Source: Acidobacteriota bacterium (GTDB lineage Bacteria > Acidobacteriota > Terriglobia > Bryobacterales > Bryobacteraceae). From it: a stretch of DNA of 64,000 nucleotides. The notes beneath the pieces are model-generated. The model ran no database searches and was not told where the DNA came from. It worked only from the letters and a program-made list of their open reading frames with translations. The position numbers were made by a program, and so were the translations under genes. Shown here in pieces: positions 8,545 through 18,737 of this stretch. Every line of letters begins with the position of its first letter. The stretch's first letter is position 1. The stretch lies in the NCBI GenBank assembly GCA_947470805.1, contig CANIVU010000004.1, forward strand, positions 1-64,000. The letters run 5' to 3'.

Positions 8545-9503
8545 TGCGGCGGCGGGCGTTTCTTGGGGCTTTGATTTCACCTTCCGGCGCGATGCGCCGG
8601 GGGGTGGAATATTTGCAGCGGAAGCAGAGCGCGGATGGCGGGTGGCGGAGCGAGACGTATGGGCTGTTGCGGGGCGGGCAATCGTTGACGGGGCTGGTGG
8701 TGAATGCATTGTTGGACGCGGGGGCTCCGGTGGGGGAGCGGGCGTTTTCGTTTTTGCGGGGGCAGGTGGGTTCTTATGGAGATGACTATCCTTGTTACGC
8801 GGCAGCGCTTTGTTTACGGGCGCTGGCGCGGACGGGGCGGGGCGGGACGGGGGAGTTGGTGGAGTGGTTGACGGGGCAGCAGATGGGGCCGGGGAATGGG
8901 TGGAAGCGCGAGGACGTGGCCTATGGGGCGTGGGGGATTGGCGGGGAGCGGCGGATGGCACCGCATTCTGGGCATATCGATATCTCGATGACGCGGCATG
9001 TGTTGGAGGCGCTGGCGGCGGCGGGCGTTTCCCGTGATGCGGCGGTGATGCGGGCGGCGCGGGTTTTCGTTCGGCGGTGTCAGAATGCGGATGGCGGGTT
9101 CTTCTTTTCGACTGTGGAGACGGGGGCGAATAAGGCGGGCGGGTTTGCTAGTTATGGGACGACGACCGCGGATGGTTTGTTGTGCCAGTCGTTTATTGGG
9201 GAGCCCTGCGGGGCGGCGTTGGCGTGGTTGCGGGCGCACGATGACGCGGCGTTGCCGGTTGGGTTTGTGGGGGAGGCGCGGCGGCGGTATGCGGAGGGGT
9301 TGCGCTATTACTATGCGGATGCGGTGGGGCGGGCGTTTCGGGTCGCTGGGGCGGTGCGGGGCGTGGGGTGGAGAGCGGAGTTGGAACGGCGGCAATCGGC
9401 CGATGGGAGTTGGCGGAACGCGGAGATGCTGGTGAAGGAGGATGACCCGTTGATTGCTACGGCGTTTGCGGTTTCGGCGTTGGGGGATAAGAGGCTTTCC
9501 TGA
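8541..9503 (+). CDS. Second alpha/alpha-toroid protein, Tat-like leader
   Basis: 320 residues. The frame is open further upstream, but the ATG at 8541 overlapping the previous stop gives a leader MMRRRAFLGAL that resembles a twin-arginine signal. Toroid motifs are QSADGGWRS (29-37), NADGGFFF (about 183) and QSADGSWRN (about 285). Like its neighbour it lacks a visible DxDD motif. The two proteins share repeat style but not close sequence identity. Joint export and complex formation are inferred only from the ATGA coupling. Confidence 0.75.
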   Translation: MMRRRAFLGALISPSGAMRRGVEYLQRKQSADGGWRSETYGLLRGGQSLTGLVVNALLDAGAPVGERAFSFLRGQVGSYGDDYPCYAAALCLRALARTGRGGTGELVEWLTGQQMGPGNGWKREDVAYGAWGIGGERRMAPHSGHIDISMTRHVLEALAAAGVSRDAAVMRAARVFVRRCQNADGGFFFSTVETGANKAGGFASYGTTTADGLLCQSFIGEPCGAALAWLRAHDDAALPVGFVGEARRRYAEGLRYYYADAVGRAFRVAGAVRGVGWRAELERRQSADGSWRNAEMLVKEDDPLIATAFAVSALGDKRLS

Positions 9504-9522
9504 TCTCTTCTCCCCTTTCCCT

Positions 9523-9569
9523 GGGTGCCAGGCACCCCCCTTCGCCCTGCGGGCTTCGGCGGGCAAGCC
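9523..9569. repeat. Composite intergenic repeat: GGGTGCCAGGCACCC plus hairpin unit
   Basis: GGGTGCCAGGCACCC at 9523-9537 is the same palindrome as at 5461. The following 30 bases (9540-9569) match 27 of 30 bases of a unit at 48431-48460 (CTTCGCCCT / CGGGCTTCGG / GGGC core), which can form a hairpin. The copies lie 39 kb apart, both intergenic, so a REP-like dispersed element is likely. The rest of 9504-9629 is pyrimidine-rich and holds no gene I can support. Confidence 0.55.
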
Positions 9570-9629
9570 GGGCGGAGGGTTGGTTGGGGGCGGTTGTTTT
9601 TCGCCGCTTTCCTCTGCTTCTACTGCGTT

Positions 9630-9797
9630 CTAGCGCGGGGCGAGGGCGGGCCAGCGGATTAGGAAGAAGTGATGACCGCAGAGTTCGCAACGGTAGGGCT
9701 GGAAGAGCCAGTAGATGGCGCTTTCAATGGCGTTGCGGACGCCGACGCTGCGGAATTCGATCGATTTGCAATGGGGGCAGCTTCTGGTGAGGGCCAT
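9630..9797 (-). CDS. Small zinc-ribbon protein
   Basis: 55 residues from the ATG at 9797; the longer upstream frame overlaps the neighbouring gene and is rejected. Two CxxC knuckles, CPHC (7-10) and CELC (37-40), make a four-cysteine zinc ribbon; the segment between them is amphipathic and the tail hydrophobic/basic. It starts 2 bases after the stop of the 64-residue gene, so the two are cotranscribed. Function unknown; nucleic-acid binding or a small regulator are possibilities. Confidence 0.65.
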   Translation of the reverse strand: MALTRSCPHCKSIEFRSVGVRNAIESAIYWLFQPYRCELCGHHFFLIRWPALAPR

Positions 9798-9799
9798 AA

Positions 9800-9994
9800 C
9801 TATCTGGCCGCCTTGGAGAGACGCATCCATTCGAGCGGATGATTGCGAATGCGGCCGTCGCGTTCGCGGATGTCGGCCCAGTTGGGATCCTCGTTCAAAT
9901 GGAGGAAAACGCCGGGTGTGCCCTGATAACTGCCGCGGGCCAGAACGACTTCGTCGCCCGCATGAAAAGCGGGTCCTGCATAGCGACTCTTCAT
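9800..9994 (-). CDS. Small KOW-like basic protein
   Basis: 64 residues. The block FHAGDEVVLARGSYQGTPG (10-28) resembles a KOW/SH3-like barrel strand pair (GDxV...G.yqG..G), followed by a polar tail. It is the first gene of a two-gene - strand unit with the zinc-ribbon protein 2 bases downstream. The function is not known; the fold suggestion is by motif only. Confidence 0.55.
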   Translation of the reverse strand: MKSRYAGPAFHAGDEVVLARGSYQGTPGVFLHLNEDPNWADIRERDGRIRNHPLEWMRLSKAAR

Positions 9995-10055
9995 TCTGTT
10001 TGTACTCCTGCCTAAGCATAGTCTCTATTGGCGGGAACGGTACGTGTTTCTTTTG

Positions 10056-10799
10056 CTAGAGCCAGGAGCGGCCGTCCCACCCTTTGATTTGCTCGATGAA
10101 GTTGACGACGCCGGCCGAGTAGAGCGCGAAGAGGGCTTCGCCTTTTTCGGGGGTGGCGAATTGGGGTTGGCCGATGTGGCCGGTTGGGGTGCGCTCCTTG
10201 GTGATCCAGCCGCGGTAGGCGGGTTCGAAGCCGTAGTGGACGGGGACGGTTTTTAGTTCAGCCGGGTCGCCGACGACCAGGTTTGGGGCGAGCGCCATGA
10301 TCATGGACGTCTCCCATTCGCAGGCGTGGCCCATGTCGTTTTGCACGTAGCCTTTGGGCTTCGCCATGTCCCAGTAGGCGGCGGAGAGAAGGAGAAGATC
10401 CGAACGGTCGCGGTACTTTTGGCGGAGTTCGAAGACGGCTTGTTTGGCGGGGGTGATGTTGCCGCCGTGTCCGTTCAGAAAGAAGATTCGGGTGAAGCCG
10501 TGGGTGAGGAAGTTTTCGGCGAGGTTGCGGAGGAGGTCGAGATAGAGGCGGGGGGAGGCGGAGAGGGTGCCGGGGTAATCGATGTGGTGGTCGGAGTTGC
10601 CGAGCCACTGCAGGGGGGCGTAGAGGGCTTGGGCGGGCGCGGCGGCTTCGGCGCGGCGGACGACTTCGCCCAAGAGGAGGGAATCGGTATAGACGGGGAG
10701 ATGGTGGCCGTGCTGTTCGACGGCGGCGATGGGGATGATGATGGGGGTTTGTTTGGGGAGCGCGTGGATGGCGGGCCAGGTGAGATGGGCGAGGTACAT
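10056..10799 (-). CDS. Creatininase family amidohydrolase
   Basis: 247 residues, full length for the creatininase/creatinine amidohydrolase family. The metal-site motif AVEQHGHHLPVYTD is at 26-39 (Glu28, His30, Asp39), NGHGGN at about 108-113 and HACEWETS at about 158-165. These enzymes hydrolyse cyclic amides with a binuclear metal centre; members include creatininase and steps in flavin/mycofactocin-type pathways, so the substrate is open. No signal peptide, so cytosolic. It stands alone on the - strand, 58 bases from the DUF2202 gene. Confidence 0.85.
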   Translation of the reverse strand: MYLAHLTWPAIHALPKQTPIIIPIAAVEQHGHHLPVYTDSLLLGEVVRRAEAAAPAQALYAPLQWLGNSDHHIDYPGTLSASPRLYLDLLRNLAENFLTHGFTRIFFLNGHGGNITPAKQAVFELRQKYRDRSDLLLLSAAYWDMAKPKGYVQNDMGHACEWETSMIMALAPNLVVGDPAELKTVPVHYGFEPAYRGWITKERTPTGHIGQPQFATPEKGEALFALYSAGVVNFIEQIKGWDGRSWL

Positions 10800-10857
10800 G
10801 GGGCTTATTGTATCGGGGCCGCGGGCTGGCGTCCGCGTCCCTCGTTGGGTTTGGTTG

Positions 10858-11418
10858 TTACGGGAGGGCGCAGACCATTTCGAGGTTGGCTTCGAAGGCT
10901 TCGAGGTGGCTGAAGGAGGCCTGCATGAGGTTGGTGAAGACTCGCTTGATGTCGAGCTTGGTGGTTTGGTTGGCGGTGGTGAGATCGGCGATGTCCTGCT
11001 TTTCGATGATGACGCCGACTTCGATGGCGTCCTTGAGCGAGATGGCGCCTTTGGCGGTCATGTCGGCATAGAGGGTGGCCAACTGCGGATCGGCGAAGAC
11101 GCCGGGGGTGTCGGTGGCGGCGGGATCGGGGATGTTGTAGCGGGTGAGGAGGGTGCCGACGGAGGCGAAGTGTTGCTGTTCGCTTGTGGCGATGCGGTCG
11201 AAGGAGGCGACGTTATAGCGTTCGAACAGGAAGCGGTAGACGTCGCGGGCAAGCTTCTCTTCTTCGCGCATGTAGGTGAGGGCTTTGATCTCTTCGTTCG
11301 TAGCCGGTTGGACGGCGACGGGGGTGTTGGTCTGGGGGCCGCGGGGGCCGGGGCCGTACTGCGCGAAGGCGGTGGCGAGCGTCAGGGCGGCGAGGGCGAT
11401 GAGGCGTGTGGTTTTCAT
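10858..11418 (-). CDS. Exported DUF2202 ferritin-like protein
   Basis: 186 residues from the ATG at 11418, which has an AAGGAG ribosome site and is followed by a clear leader (MKTTRLIALAALTLATAFAQ). The mature part has a four-helix ferritin-like pattern with carboxylate/histidine motifs REEEKLARDVY (about 49-59) and SEQQHFASV (about 80-88), as in DUF2202. These could bind a di-metal centre, but the activity of the family is not established. Located in the periplasm or outside the cell by its leader. Confidence 0.8.
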   Translation of the reverse strand: MKTTRLIALAALTLATAFAQYGPGPRGPQTNTPVAVQPATNEEIKALTYMREEEKLARDVYRFLFERYNVASFDRIATSEQQHFASVGTLLTRYNIPDPAATDTPGVFADPQLATLYADMTAKGAISLKDAIEVGVIIEKQDIADLTTANQTTKLDIKRVFTNLMQASFSHLEAFEANLEMVCALP

Positions 11419-11474
11419 GGTGGACTCCTTAGGAAAGATGGCTTTTTCTGACACGCGCACAACGGACACGCTCC

Positions 11475-11518
11475 GGCACGGCGGGGTGGACGAGTTCCTC
11501 GTCCGTTGGTGCCGTGCC
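11475..11518. repeat. Nested intergenic inverted repeat
   Basis: Outer arms GGCACGGC (11475-11482) and GCCGTGCC (11511-11518) enclose inner arms GGACGAG (11488-11494) and CTCGTCC (11498-11504) around a 3-base loop. It lies between the DUF2202 promoter and the 3' end of the NtrC-type gene. No T-run follows on either strand, so it fits a dispersed hairpin element better than a Rho-independent terminator. Confidence 0.5.
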
Positions 11519-11660
11519 TTCGCGGCCTGTGCGCTCTTGTTGAGCCGGTTTCGCTAATTGGAAGTGCAGGTGGCGGGCCAAATTCTAAGCTGTTGATTTT
11601 GCGGGAAGGCGCCTGGGCGGTGCGTGCAGGGCTTGCGTTGGGGTGCGCAGAGTTTGCGCG

Positions 11661-12996
<1,336 letters not shown>

Positions 12997-13004
<8 letters not shown>

Positions 13005-14226
13005 TGTGGTGGAGGGGGAGGATGATTTCGGCGGAGAGGCCGCCGGCGGGGCGCGGGTCGAGCGAAAGGTGGCCGCCGAGCGCTTCGGCGAGTTTGCGGG
13101 AGATGGAGAGGCCGAGGCCGGTGCCGGAGGCTTTGGAGGTGTAGAAGGGTTCGAAGAGGCGGCGGCGGGCCTCTTCGGAGAGGCCGGGGCCGTTGTCGAG
13201 GAGGCGGAGAACGGCGCAATCGGCGGTGGCGGTGATTTCGAAATTGACGAGGCCGGCGGGTTGCGGGCGCATGGCGTCGATGGCATTGCGGAGGAGATTG
13301 AGGAGGAGCTGTTCGAGGAGCTGCGGATCGGTATCGAAGGAGAAGGGATGGACGGTGGATTCGAGCTGGAGGTGGGGGGAGTCGATGAGATGTTGGGCGT
13401 GCTGGCGGAGGGTGGCTTCGATCCGGGTGGTGTGGACGGATTGGAACGTGGGGAGGGCGGGGCGGCCGTAGAGGAGGAGATCCTTGACGAGAGCTTCGAG
13501 GCGGGTGGTCTCCGAGAGGATGGGTGTGAGGAGCGGGGCGTGGGTGCCGTTGAGCTTTTCGGCGAGGAGTTGGGCGAAGCCTTTGATGGTGCCGAGGGGG
13601 TTGCGGATTTCGTGGGCGAGGGAGGCCGACATTTCTCCTAGGGTGGCGAGGTGTTGGAGTTCGAGTTGGCGGCGTTCGGCGAGGGCGGCGCGATCGGCAT
13701 TGCGAACGGTGAGGACGGTGAGGCCGACGATGATGAGGCCGCCGAGGGCGACGAACCAGAGGTGGTGGCGGGCGTGTTCGACGAGGAAATCGGCGGCGGA
13801 TTCGGCGATGTCGATGCGGGCGATGTGGAGGCCGGGGCCGTCGTGGAAAGGGACGTAGGCGCGGAAGGTGGGGACGGGGGAGGCGATGGATTCGGTGCGG
13901 AAGAGTTCGCGGCCTTCCCAGAGGGGGGCGAGGGTGTCGGGGCTGCTGGGGCGATCGAGGATGGCGAGGCCAATGAGGGATTCCTCTTCGTCGGCGAGGA
14001 TCTGTTGCCACTGGGATTCGGGGATTGCGGGCGGGATGGTTTCCAGGTGGGCGGCGAGGGCGGCAACGCGGGAGCGGAGGAAGACGGCGCGTTGGGCGTT
14101 GAGTTCCTGGTAGGTGCGAATGGCGCTGAAGACGAGGGCAGCGGCGCAGAGGATGGTGGACGCGGCGAGGATGATGTGCAGTGGGCGTCGCCGGGCCGGG
14201 AGGTTCACAGAGGGTCTCAGGAACAT
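12997..14226 (-). CDS. Membrane sensor histidine kinase
   Basis: 409 residues from the ATG at 14226; the open frame upstream belongs to the neighbour. Two membrane helices (about 18-36 and 156-174) frame a roughly 120-residue periplasmic sensor. The H-box SASLAHEIRNPLG carries His205, then N-box NLLRNAIDAM (about 302), G1 LLDNGPGLS and F/G2 YTSKASGTGLGL. This layout, paired with an NtrC-type regulator, resembles ZraS/AtoS-type kinases. The signal is unknown; the two small exported proteins encoded upstream in the same transcript are candidates for partners. Confidence 0.92.
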
Positions 14227-14248
14227 CGTATTCGCTTTGGGTACGGAG

Positions 14249-14611
14249 TTACAGGGGTGGCGGGCCGCCGCGCCAGAGGGGGCGGCCCTGTTCGTCGCGG
14301 AGGGTGAGTTTCTGGCGGGTTTTGGGGAGTTCGACGGAGATGGCGACGAGGTCGACGCCGGGTTGGGGGAAGCCGCGAACGATGACGGATTGGCCGGACT
14401 TCGGGTTGAAGTCATTGGCGATGAGGTAGCGGATGGAGCCGAGGCGGACGGTGAGGCGGCGGCCGCCTTCGGCGTTGACGGTGATGGACGGCATGTTGCC
14501 GGCGACGAGGTTAACGGAGGCGATGGTGCCGTGGATTTCGAGGATTTTGGGAGCGGCCGGCTGAGCGAAGGCGATGGCGCCACATAGGGTGAGTAGCGTT
14601 AGGGTATTCAT
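14249..14611 (-). CDS. Small exported protein, OB/beta-type, upstream of histidine kinase
   Basis: 120 residues from the ATG at 14611 (the frame is open further, but the leader MNTLTLLTLCGAIAFAQ begins here). The mature part is beta-rich (ILEIHGTIASVNL, SGQSVIVRGFP), suggesting a small beta-barrel of the kind found in DUF5666-like exported proteins. No enzyme motif. It ends 22 bases before the kinase start and begins 40 bases after the Gly-rich protein, so it belongs to the same operon and may act in signal sensing. Confidence 0.65.
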   Translation of the reverse strand: MNTLTLLTLCGAIAFAQPAAPKILEIHGTIASVNLVAGNMPSITVNAEGGRRLTVRLGSIRYLIANDFNPKSGQSVIVRGFPQPGVDLVAISVELPKTRQKLTLRDEQGRPLWRGGPPPL

Positions 14612-14651
14612 CGGGTTGCCTCCTGTTGCGAGCCGGCCGCTGGGATGGTTG

Positions 14652-14897
14652 TTAGTTCTTGCCGCCGCGGTGGCCCTGGCCGTTGCCTTGTCCGTTGCCT
14701 TGTCCGCGTGGGCATTGGCCGGAGCCGTCGTGGGGGCCGTCGCACTGGCCGCGCCCTGCGCCCGGGCCGGTGCCGTCTCTCTTTGGTGTACCACCGTTGG
14801 GGCAATTGGGGTTATTGCCGGGGCCTTGATTGGGGCCGGGGCCCTGTTGCGCGATCAGTGCCACGCTGGCGGCGAGGACGAGAAGTAGTTGTTTCAT
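14652..14897 (-). CDS. Small secreted Gly/Asn/Gln-rich protein
   Basis: 81 residues with a leader (MKQLLLVLAASVALIAQ) and a GGAGG ribosome site upstream. The mature 64 residues are low-complexity Gly, Asn, Gln, Pro and His, with three Cys (CPNGG, QCDGP, QCPRG). Codons ending in C fit the other minus genes around it. It is the first gene of the unit that continues with the 120-residue protein, the kinase and the regulator. A metal-binding or stress-sensing accessory is conceivable by analogy with ZraP next to ZraSR, but no homology is claimed. Confidence 0.5.
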   Translation of the reverse strand: MKQLLLVLAASVALIAQQGPGPNQGPGNNPNCPNGGTPKRDGTGPGAGRGQCDGPHDGSGQCPRGQGNGQGNGQGHRGGKN

Positions 14898-15197
14898 GGT
14901 GTTTGTTGCACCTCCGCTCTTTTAGAGTGCAATTGGTGTACCAGAGCGAGGGTGTTGCAAAGAAACGGGGAAGGGGAGGCGGGGGGTGCAGGATTTGCGC
15001 GGTTGGGGGCCAGCGGCGTGCGGGAATTGCGTGGTGGAGGTGGACGACGGTGGGGATGATGAGTTCGTCGAGTTGGAGGGCGTCGAGGAAGGAGGCGAAG
15101 GATTGCAGGAACGCCGGCAATGCCGTGGGCGCCTTTGGGGTGGGGGTGATCGAACGAGTTGACGGAGCCGTCCTGGCGGGCGACGAACTTGCGGTTC
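14898..15197. other. Gene-poor stretch with possible eroded coding remnant
   Basis: Between the Gly-rich gene and the receptor terminator I see no gene I can defend. On the minus strand two overlapping frames give short protein-like pieces (KFVARQDGSVNSFDHPHPKG, then FASFLDALQLDELIIPTVVH in the next frame) that could be joined by one frameshift near 15120. This may be an eroded small gene or chance in high-GC DNA. Confidence 0.25.
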
Positions 15198-15230
15198 AAA
15201 TAAAAAAGCGGCGCCGGTGAGGGCGCCGCT
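15198..15230 (-). terminator. Rho-independent terminator of first TonB receptor gene
   Basis: Nine-base arms AGCGGCGCC (15207-15215) and GGCGCCGCT (15222-15230) around a 6-base loop, followed in the minus direction by TTTTTTATT (from 15198-15206). It lies about 20 bases past the receptor stop codon. Confidence 0.85.
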
Positions 15231-15249
15231 TTCCTGGGGTTGGGGTTGA

Positions 15250-18200
15250 TCAGAAGGACAAGCGCAGGCCGAAGCGGAACTTGCGTTCGCCTTCGGCGCT
15301 GGTGATGGCCATGAAGTTGTTCGTGGCGACGACGGCGCCGGTGGACGCGTTGGTCGACATGCTGCTGACGTTCGCCGCGGGGTTGCCGAAGCGGGGCGTA
15401 TTGGTGAAGTTGAAGGCTTCGGCCTTGAACTGCAGCGTGATTTTTTCGGTGATGGCGAAGTCCTTGAACATGGCTAGGTCAGCCTTTTGGAAGCCGGGAC
15501 CACGAACCGAGTTGCGGCCCATGGTGCCGAAGCGGAAGGCGTTGGAGGCGCGCTGGAAATTGGGATCGCGGAAGGAGGTCACGGCGTAGTACTGGGTGCC
15601 GGGGCCGGCGTCGCCAATTTTGACGAGCTCGCCGATCTGGTCGGCGGTCTGAGTGGAGCCGGGCGCGTTGAGGGACGCGGCGGCGGCGGTGACGGTGAAG
15701 GGCGTACCGGTGTAGGCAGAGTAGATGCCGTTCACGCGCCAGCCACCGGCAACCCTGTCAGCCAAGCCTTTGAGGGCGAACTGCTTGCCTTTGCCGAAGG
15801 GCATTTCGTAGACCCAGCTCATGACGAACATGTGCGTGCGGTCGTAGCCGGCGAGGGCACGATTGCGGCGCATGGCGCTTTCGAGGTTGGTCAAGGGGAG
15901 ACCGGCCCAGCCGTCGTCATCGCTCATATTGATCGATTTCGACCAGGTGTAGCCGCCCTTGAGGAAGAGGCCCTTGGCCATGCTCTTGTTCATCGACACC
16001 TGCATGGCGTGATAGTTGGAGCTGCCGAAGCCGTCCCACATCAAGGTTTCGATGAGGCGGTTCTGGGTGGCGGCGAGCGGGCGGCCGGTGGGGCCGCTGC
16101 CGATGGGCGCCGCGTTGATGTCGCGGTCGAGGAACTGGTGCACGGTCTGGTTGCCAACGTAGCCGGCCGAGAGGATCATCTCGCCAGGGAGGCGGCGTTC
16201 GAGAGTGTAGTTCCAGCTATGAATATAGCCGCGGTGGAGCTCGCCGCCCCAGGGGCTGCGGGGTCCCATATTGACAGTGGGCGGGAGGACGACGGTGCCG
16301 GAGCTGATGTCGGGCGTGGGCACGTCGGGCACGCCCTTGGAGAGGGTGCTGTAGTAGCCGTACTGCGAGGGGGCAACCCAGGAGGCGGCGATGGTGGCGG
16401 GGTAGAGACCGCGCAAGGGGCGGGAGATGACCATGGGGTTATAGCTGACGCTATAGCCGGAGCGCATGACCGTCTTGTCGTCCAGGCGCCACGCGAAGCC
16501 GATGCGCGGGGCGAAGAGCTTCTTGGAAACGCTGAGGCCGTTTTCCTTGGGGATGTTGCCGATGCCGCCGATGGTGACGAGGTTCGTCTTGGGATCCCAG
16601 CGTTCGAGACCGCGGTCGTCGGCACGATCCATGAGCGGGTAGTACTCATACCGCAACCCGATGTTGACGGTGAGTTTGCGGTTGACCTGCCAGCGGTCGC
16701 GGATATAGAGGCCGTGCTGCCATTCGCGCGTTTTCATTTGGAGGAACTGCAGGGACTTGTCGGCGCTGCCGAGGATGTCGAGCAGGCCGGCGGCGTACTG
16801 GTGAGAGGCGCGAGAGACCTGGCCGAGGAGAACGGTGGCGTTGCCGGTGGGCGAGAGAGCGCCGCGCGGGTTGGCCAGTTCGGGCTGCCAGTGGTTCAGG
16901 GCGTGGCGGATGGTATCGACACCCCAGCGGAACTCGTGCGCGCCGTGGATCTTGGAGAAGTTCATGGTGTAGGTGTAGCTGCGATCCGCGTAGAAGTTGG
17001 GGTTCGACGAGGTGCAGTTGCCCCAGGCGGTGAAGCCGTTGTTGATGCAAGGCTGACCGGAGTAGCGGATGTCGTTGGCGAAGGCCTTGCCGCCGTTGGT
17101 GCCGGGGATGCCCCAGACTTCCGAGCCCCAGTTCTTGCCGTAGTCGGGACCGGTGGCTTCATTGCGGAAGCGGGTGTAGCCGAAGACGCCATCAATGAGG
17201 ACGGTGGGGCTGAGGGTGTAGTTGAAGCCGAACGTCGGGATGTCGACGCGGGAGAAGGCGGTGCCGATCTGGCCGAGGCCGGGACCGGTGAGCGCGCCGA
17301 GAGCGCCGGCGCCTTGGACGGGGGCCTTCATGAGCGAGTACTTGCCCCACACCATGAGCTTCTGGGTCACGTTGTAGTTCGACTTGATGTCGTACTGGTC
17401 GCGCGTGAGCGAGAGCGTGGCCGCGGAGAAGTAGTTGCCGGTGAGGCCGGAGGAGTCCTGCGCGGGCTGGTTCGGCAGGGGGGCCATCTGCTGGATCTTC
17501 AGCCAGGTGGGGGAGAAGAGCGACGAGGGGATCTGGTTGTTTGGGAACGGCGCGCGGTTGGAGCCATCGAGGTTGCCGGAGTACGGATTGTAGATGGCGC
17601 CGAGGTTGGCGTAAGCGTTGAAGTTGCCGGCACGCATGTCAGCGGGCGGCACTGAGAAGTTGCCGAACTGATTGGTGCGTTCGGCGGTGCGCTCGTAGCT
17701 GAAGAAGTAGAACAGCTTGTTCTTGATGATGGGTCCGCCGACGGTGAAGCCGGGGATGTTGACGATGGACTTGGGCAGAGTGGGTTTATTGATGTTCTGC
17801 TGGAAGAAGTAGGGGCGGGCGTAGAGGTGTTGGTTGTCGTGATACCAGAAGGCCGAACCGTGGAGCTGGTTGGTGCCCGACTTGGTGGCGACAGTGACGG
17901 CGGCGCCGCCGGCCATGCCCTGTTCGGCGTCGTAGGAAGACGTCGAGATGTTCACCGTTTCAATGGATTCGACGGGCGGGTTGTAGAGCGTGTGGTGGGG
18001 GAGCCAGATGTACACGTTCGTCGCGCCGTCGATGCGGGTGTTGTTGTTGTTGCGATTGGTGCCGTTGACGTTGGTGGTCAGCGAGCGGGAGGGCGAGGAG
18101 CCGACCGAGTTCTGGAAGGCGGCCGGCGTGGCGCCGGGGACCAGATTGATCAGCGATTGGAAGTTGCGGTAGGCGGGGAGAGGAAGTTCGACGACCGCTT

Positions 18201-18615
18201 TTGAAGTGATTTCGGAGCGGGTGTCGGAACGGTCCGTTTGCAGGGCGGCCGCGGTGGCTTCGACGGTGATTTTGTCACTGACCTGGCCGACTTCGAGACG
18301 GGTGTCGACGCGGGTGACGTTGTTGATGGTTACACTGATTCCCGTGCGGGTGACCGCGCGGAAGCCGGGCGCGGAAACGGCCAGGCTGTAGGTGCCGGGC
18401 AGGAGGCTGACGAGGGTGTAGCGGCCCTGGTCATCGGCCTTGCTTTCGCGGGTGGCGGCTGTTTGGGTGTTGGTGATGGTTACGGTCGCGCCGGGGACGC
18501 TGGCGCCGGAGGGGTCTTCGACCGCGCCGACGATGGAACCGTAAAGGACTTGCGCATGCATGGGGGCCGTGGCGAGAGCCAGCGAGACCGCCAGGATAAG
18601 CGTTTTCATTGTCAT
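15250..18615 (-). CDS. Oar-like TonB-dependent receptor with carboxypeptidase-regulatory domain
   Basis: About 1121 residues. A ribosome site (AGGAG) precedes two closely spaced ATGs (18615 and 18609); either keeps the leader MKTLILAVSLALATAPMHA. Residues about 22-115 form a carboxypeptidase-regulatory beta-sandwich (GSIVGAVEDPSGASVPGATV). They are followed by a plug (ELPLPAYRNFQSLINLVPG) and a long outer-membrane barrel ending in the aromatic C-terminus FRFGLRLSF. This architecture is typical of the large Acidobacteriota receptor family and of Oar; ligands are usually oligosaccharides, peptides or unknown. Codon use is more even than in the neighbours, as in well-expressed genes. A terminator follows; no partner gene is adjacent. 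Confidence 0.9.
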   Translation of the reverse strand: MTMKTLILAVSLALATAPMHAQVLYGSIVGAVEDPSGASVPGATVTITNTQTAATRESKADDQGRYTLVSLLPGTYSLAVSAPGFRAVTRTGISVTINNVTRVDTRLEVGQVSDKITVEATAAALQTDRSDTRSEITSKAVVELPLPAYRNFQSLINLVPGATPAAFQNSVGSSPSRSLTTNVNGTNRNNNNTRIDGATNVYIWLPHHTLYNPPVESIETVNISTSSYDAEQGMAGGAAVTVATKSGTNQLHGSAFWYHDNQHLYARPYFFQQNINKPTLPKSIVNIPGFTVGGPIIKNKLFYFFSYERTAERTNQFGNFSVPPADMRAGNFNAYANLGAIYNPYSGNLDGSNRAPFPNNQIPSSLFSPTWLKIQQMAPLPNQPAQDSSGLTGNYFSAATLSLTRDQYDIKSNYNVTQKLMVWGKYSLMKAPVQGAGALGALTGPGLGQIGTAFSRVDIPTFGFNYTLSPTVLIDGVFGYTRFRNEATGPDYGKNWGSEVWGIPGTNGGKAFANDIRYSGQPCINNGFTAWGNCTSSNPNFYADRSYTYTMNFSKIHGAHEFRWGVDTIRHALNHWQPELANPRGALSPTGNATVLLGQVSRASHQYAAGLLDILGSADKSLQFLQMKTREWQHGLYIRDRWQVNRKLTVNIGLRYEYYPLMDRADDRGLERWDPKTNLVTIGGIGNIPKENGLSVSKKLFAPRIGFAWRLDDKTVMRSGYSVSYNPMVISRPLRGLYPATIAASWVAPSQYGYYSTLSKGVPDVPTPDISSGTVVLPPTVNMGPRSPWGGELHRGYIHSWNYTLERRLPGEMILSAGYVGNQTVHQFLDRDINAAPIGSGPTGRPLAATQNRLIETLMWDGFGSSNYHAMQVSMNKSMAKGLFLKGGYTWSKSINMSDDDGWAGLPLTNLESAMRRNRALAGYDRTHMFVMSWVYEMPFGKGKQFALKGLADRVAGGWRVNGIYSAYTGTPFTVTAAAASLNAPGSTQTADQIGELVKIGDAGPGTQYYAVTSFRDPNFQRASNAFRFGTMGRNSVRGPGFQKADLAMFKDFAITEKITLQFKAEAFNFTNTPRFGNPAANVSSMSTNASTGAVVATNNFMAITSAEGERKFRFGLRLSF

Positions 18616-18737
18616 TTCACTCCTGAAGTTTGTGAACGACTGCGTGGGGTTCGTTGGGAACAATGATAACGCGGCGGCGATCGATCATGAAGGAGTTTTC
18701 TTTTTGGGGGAAGTTTGGCGCAAGGGTGCGGCCGCGC

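Noticed and set aside
14894-15199. 101-codon minus frame upstream of the Gly-rich protein gene
   Set aside because: Low-complexity Pro/Thr C-terminal half, and protein-like pieces sit in two different frames; kept only as a possible remnant.
15487-17655. 722-codon + strand frame
   Set aside because: Antisense shadow of the TonB receptor gene, no domain motif.
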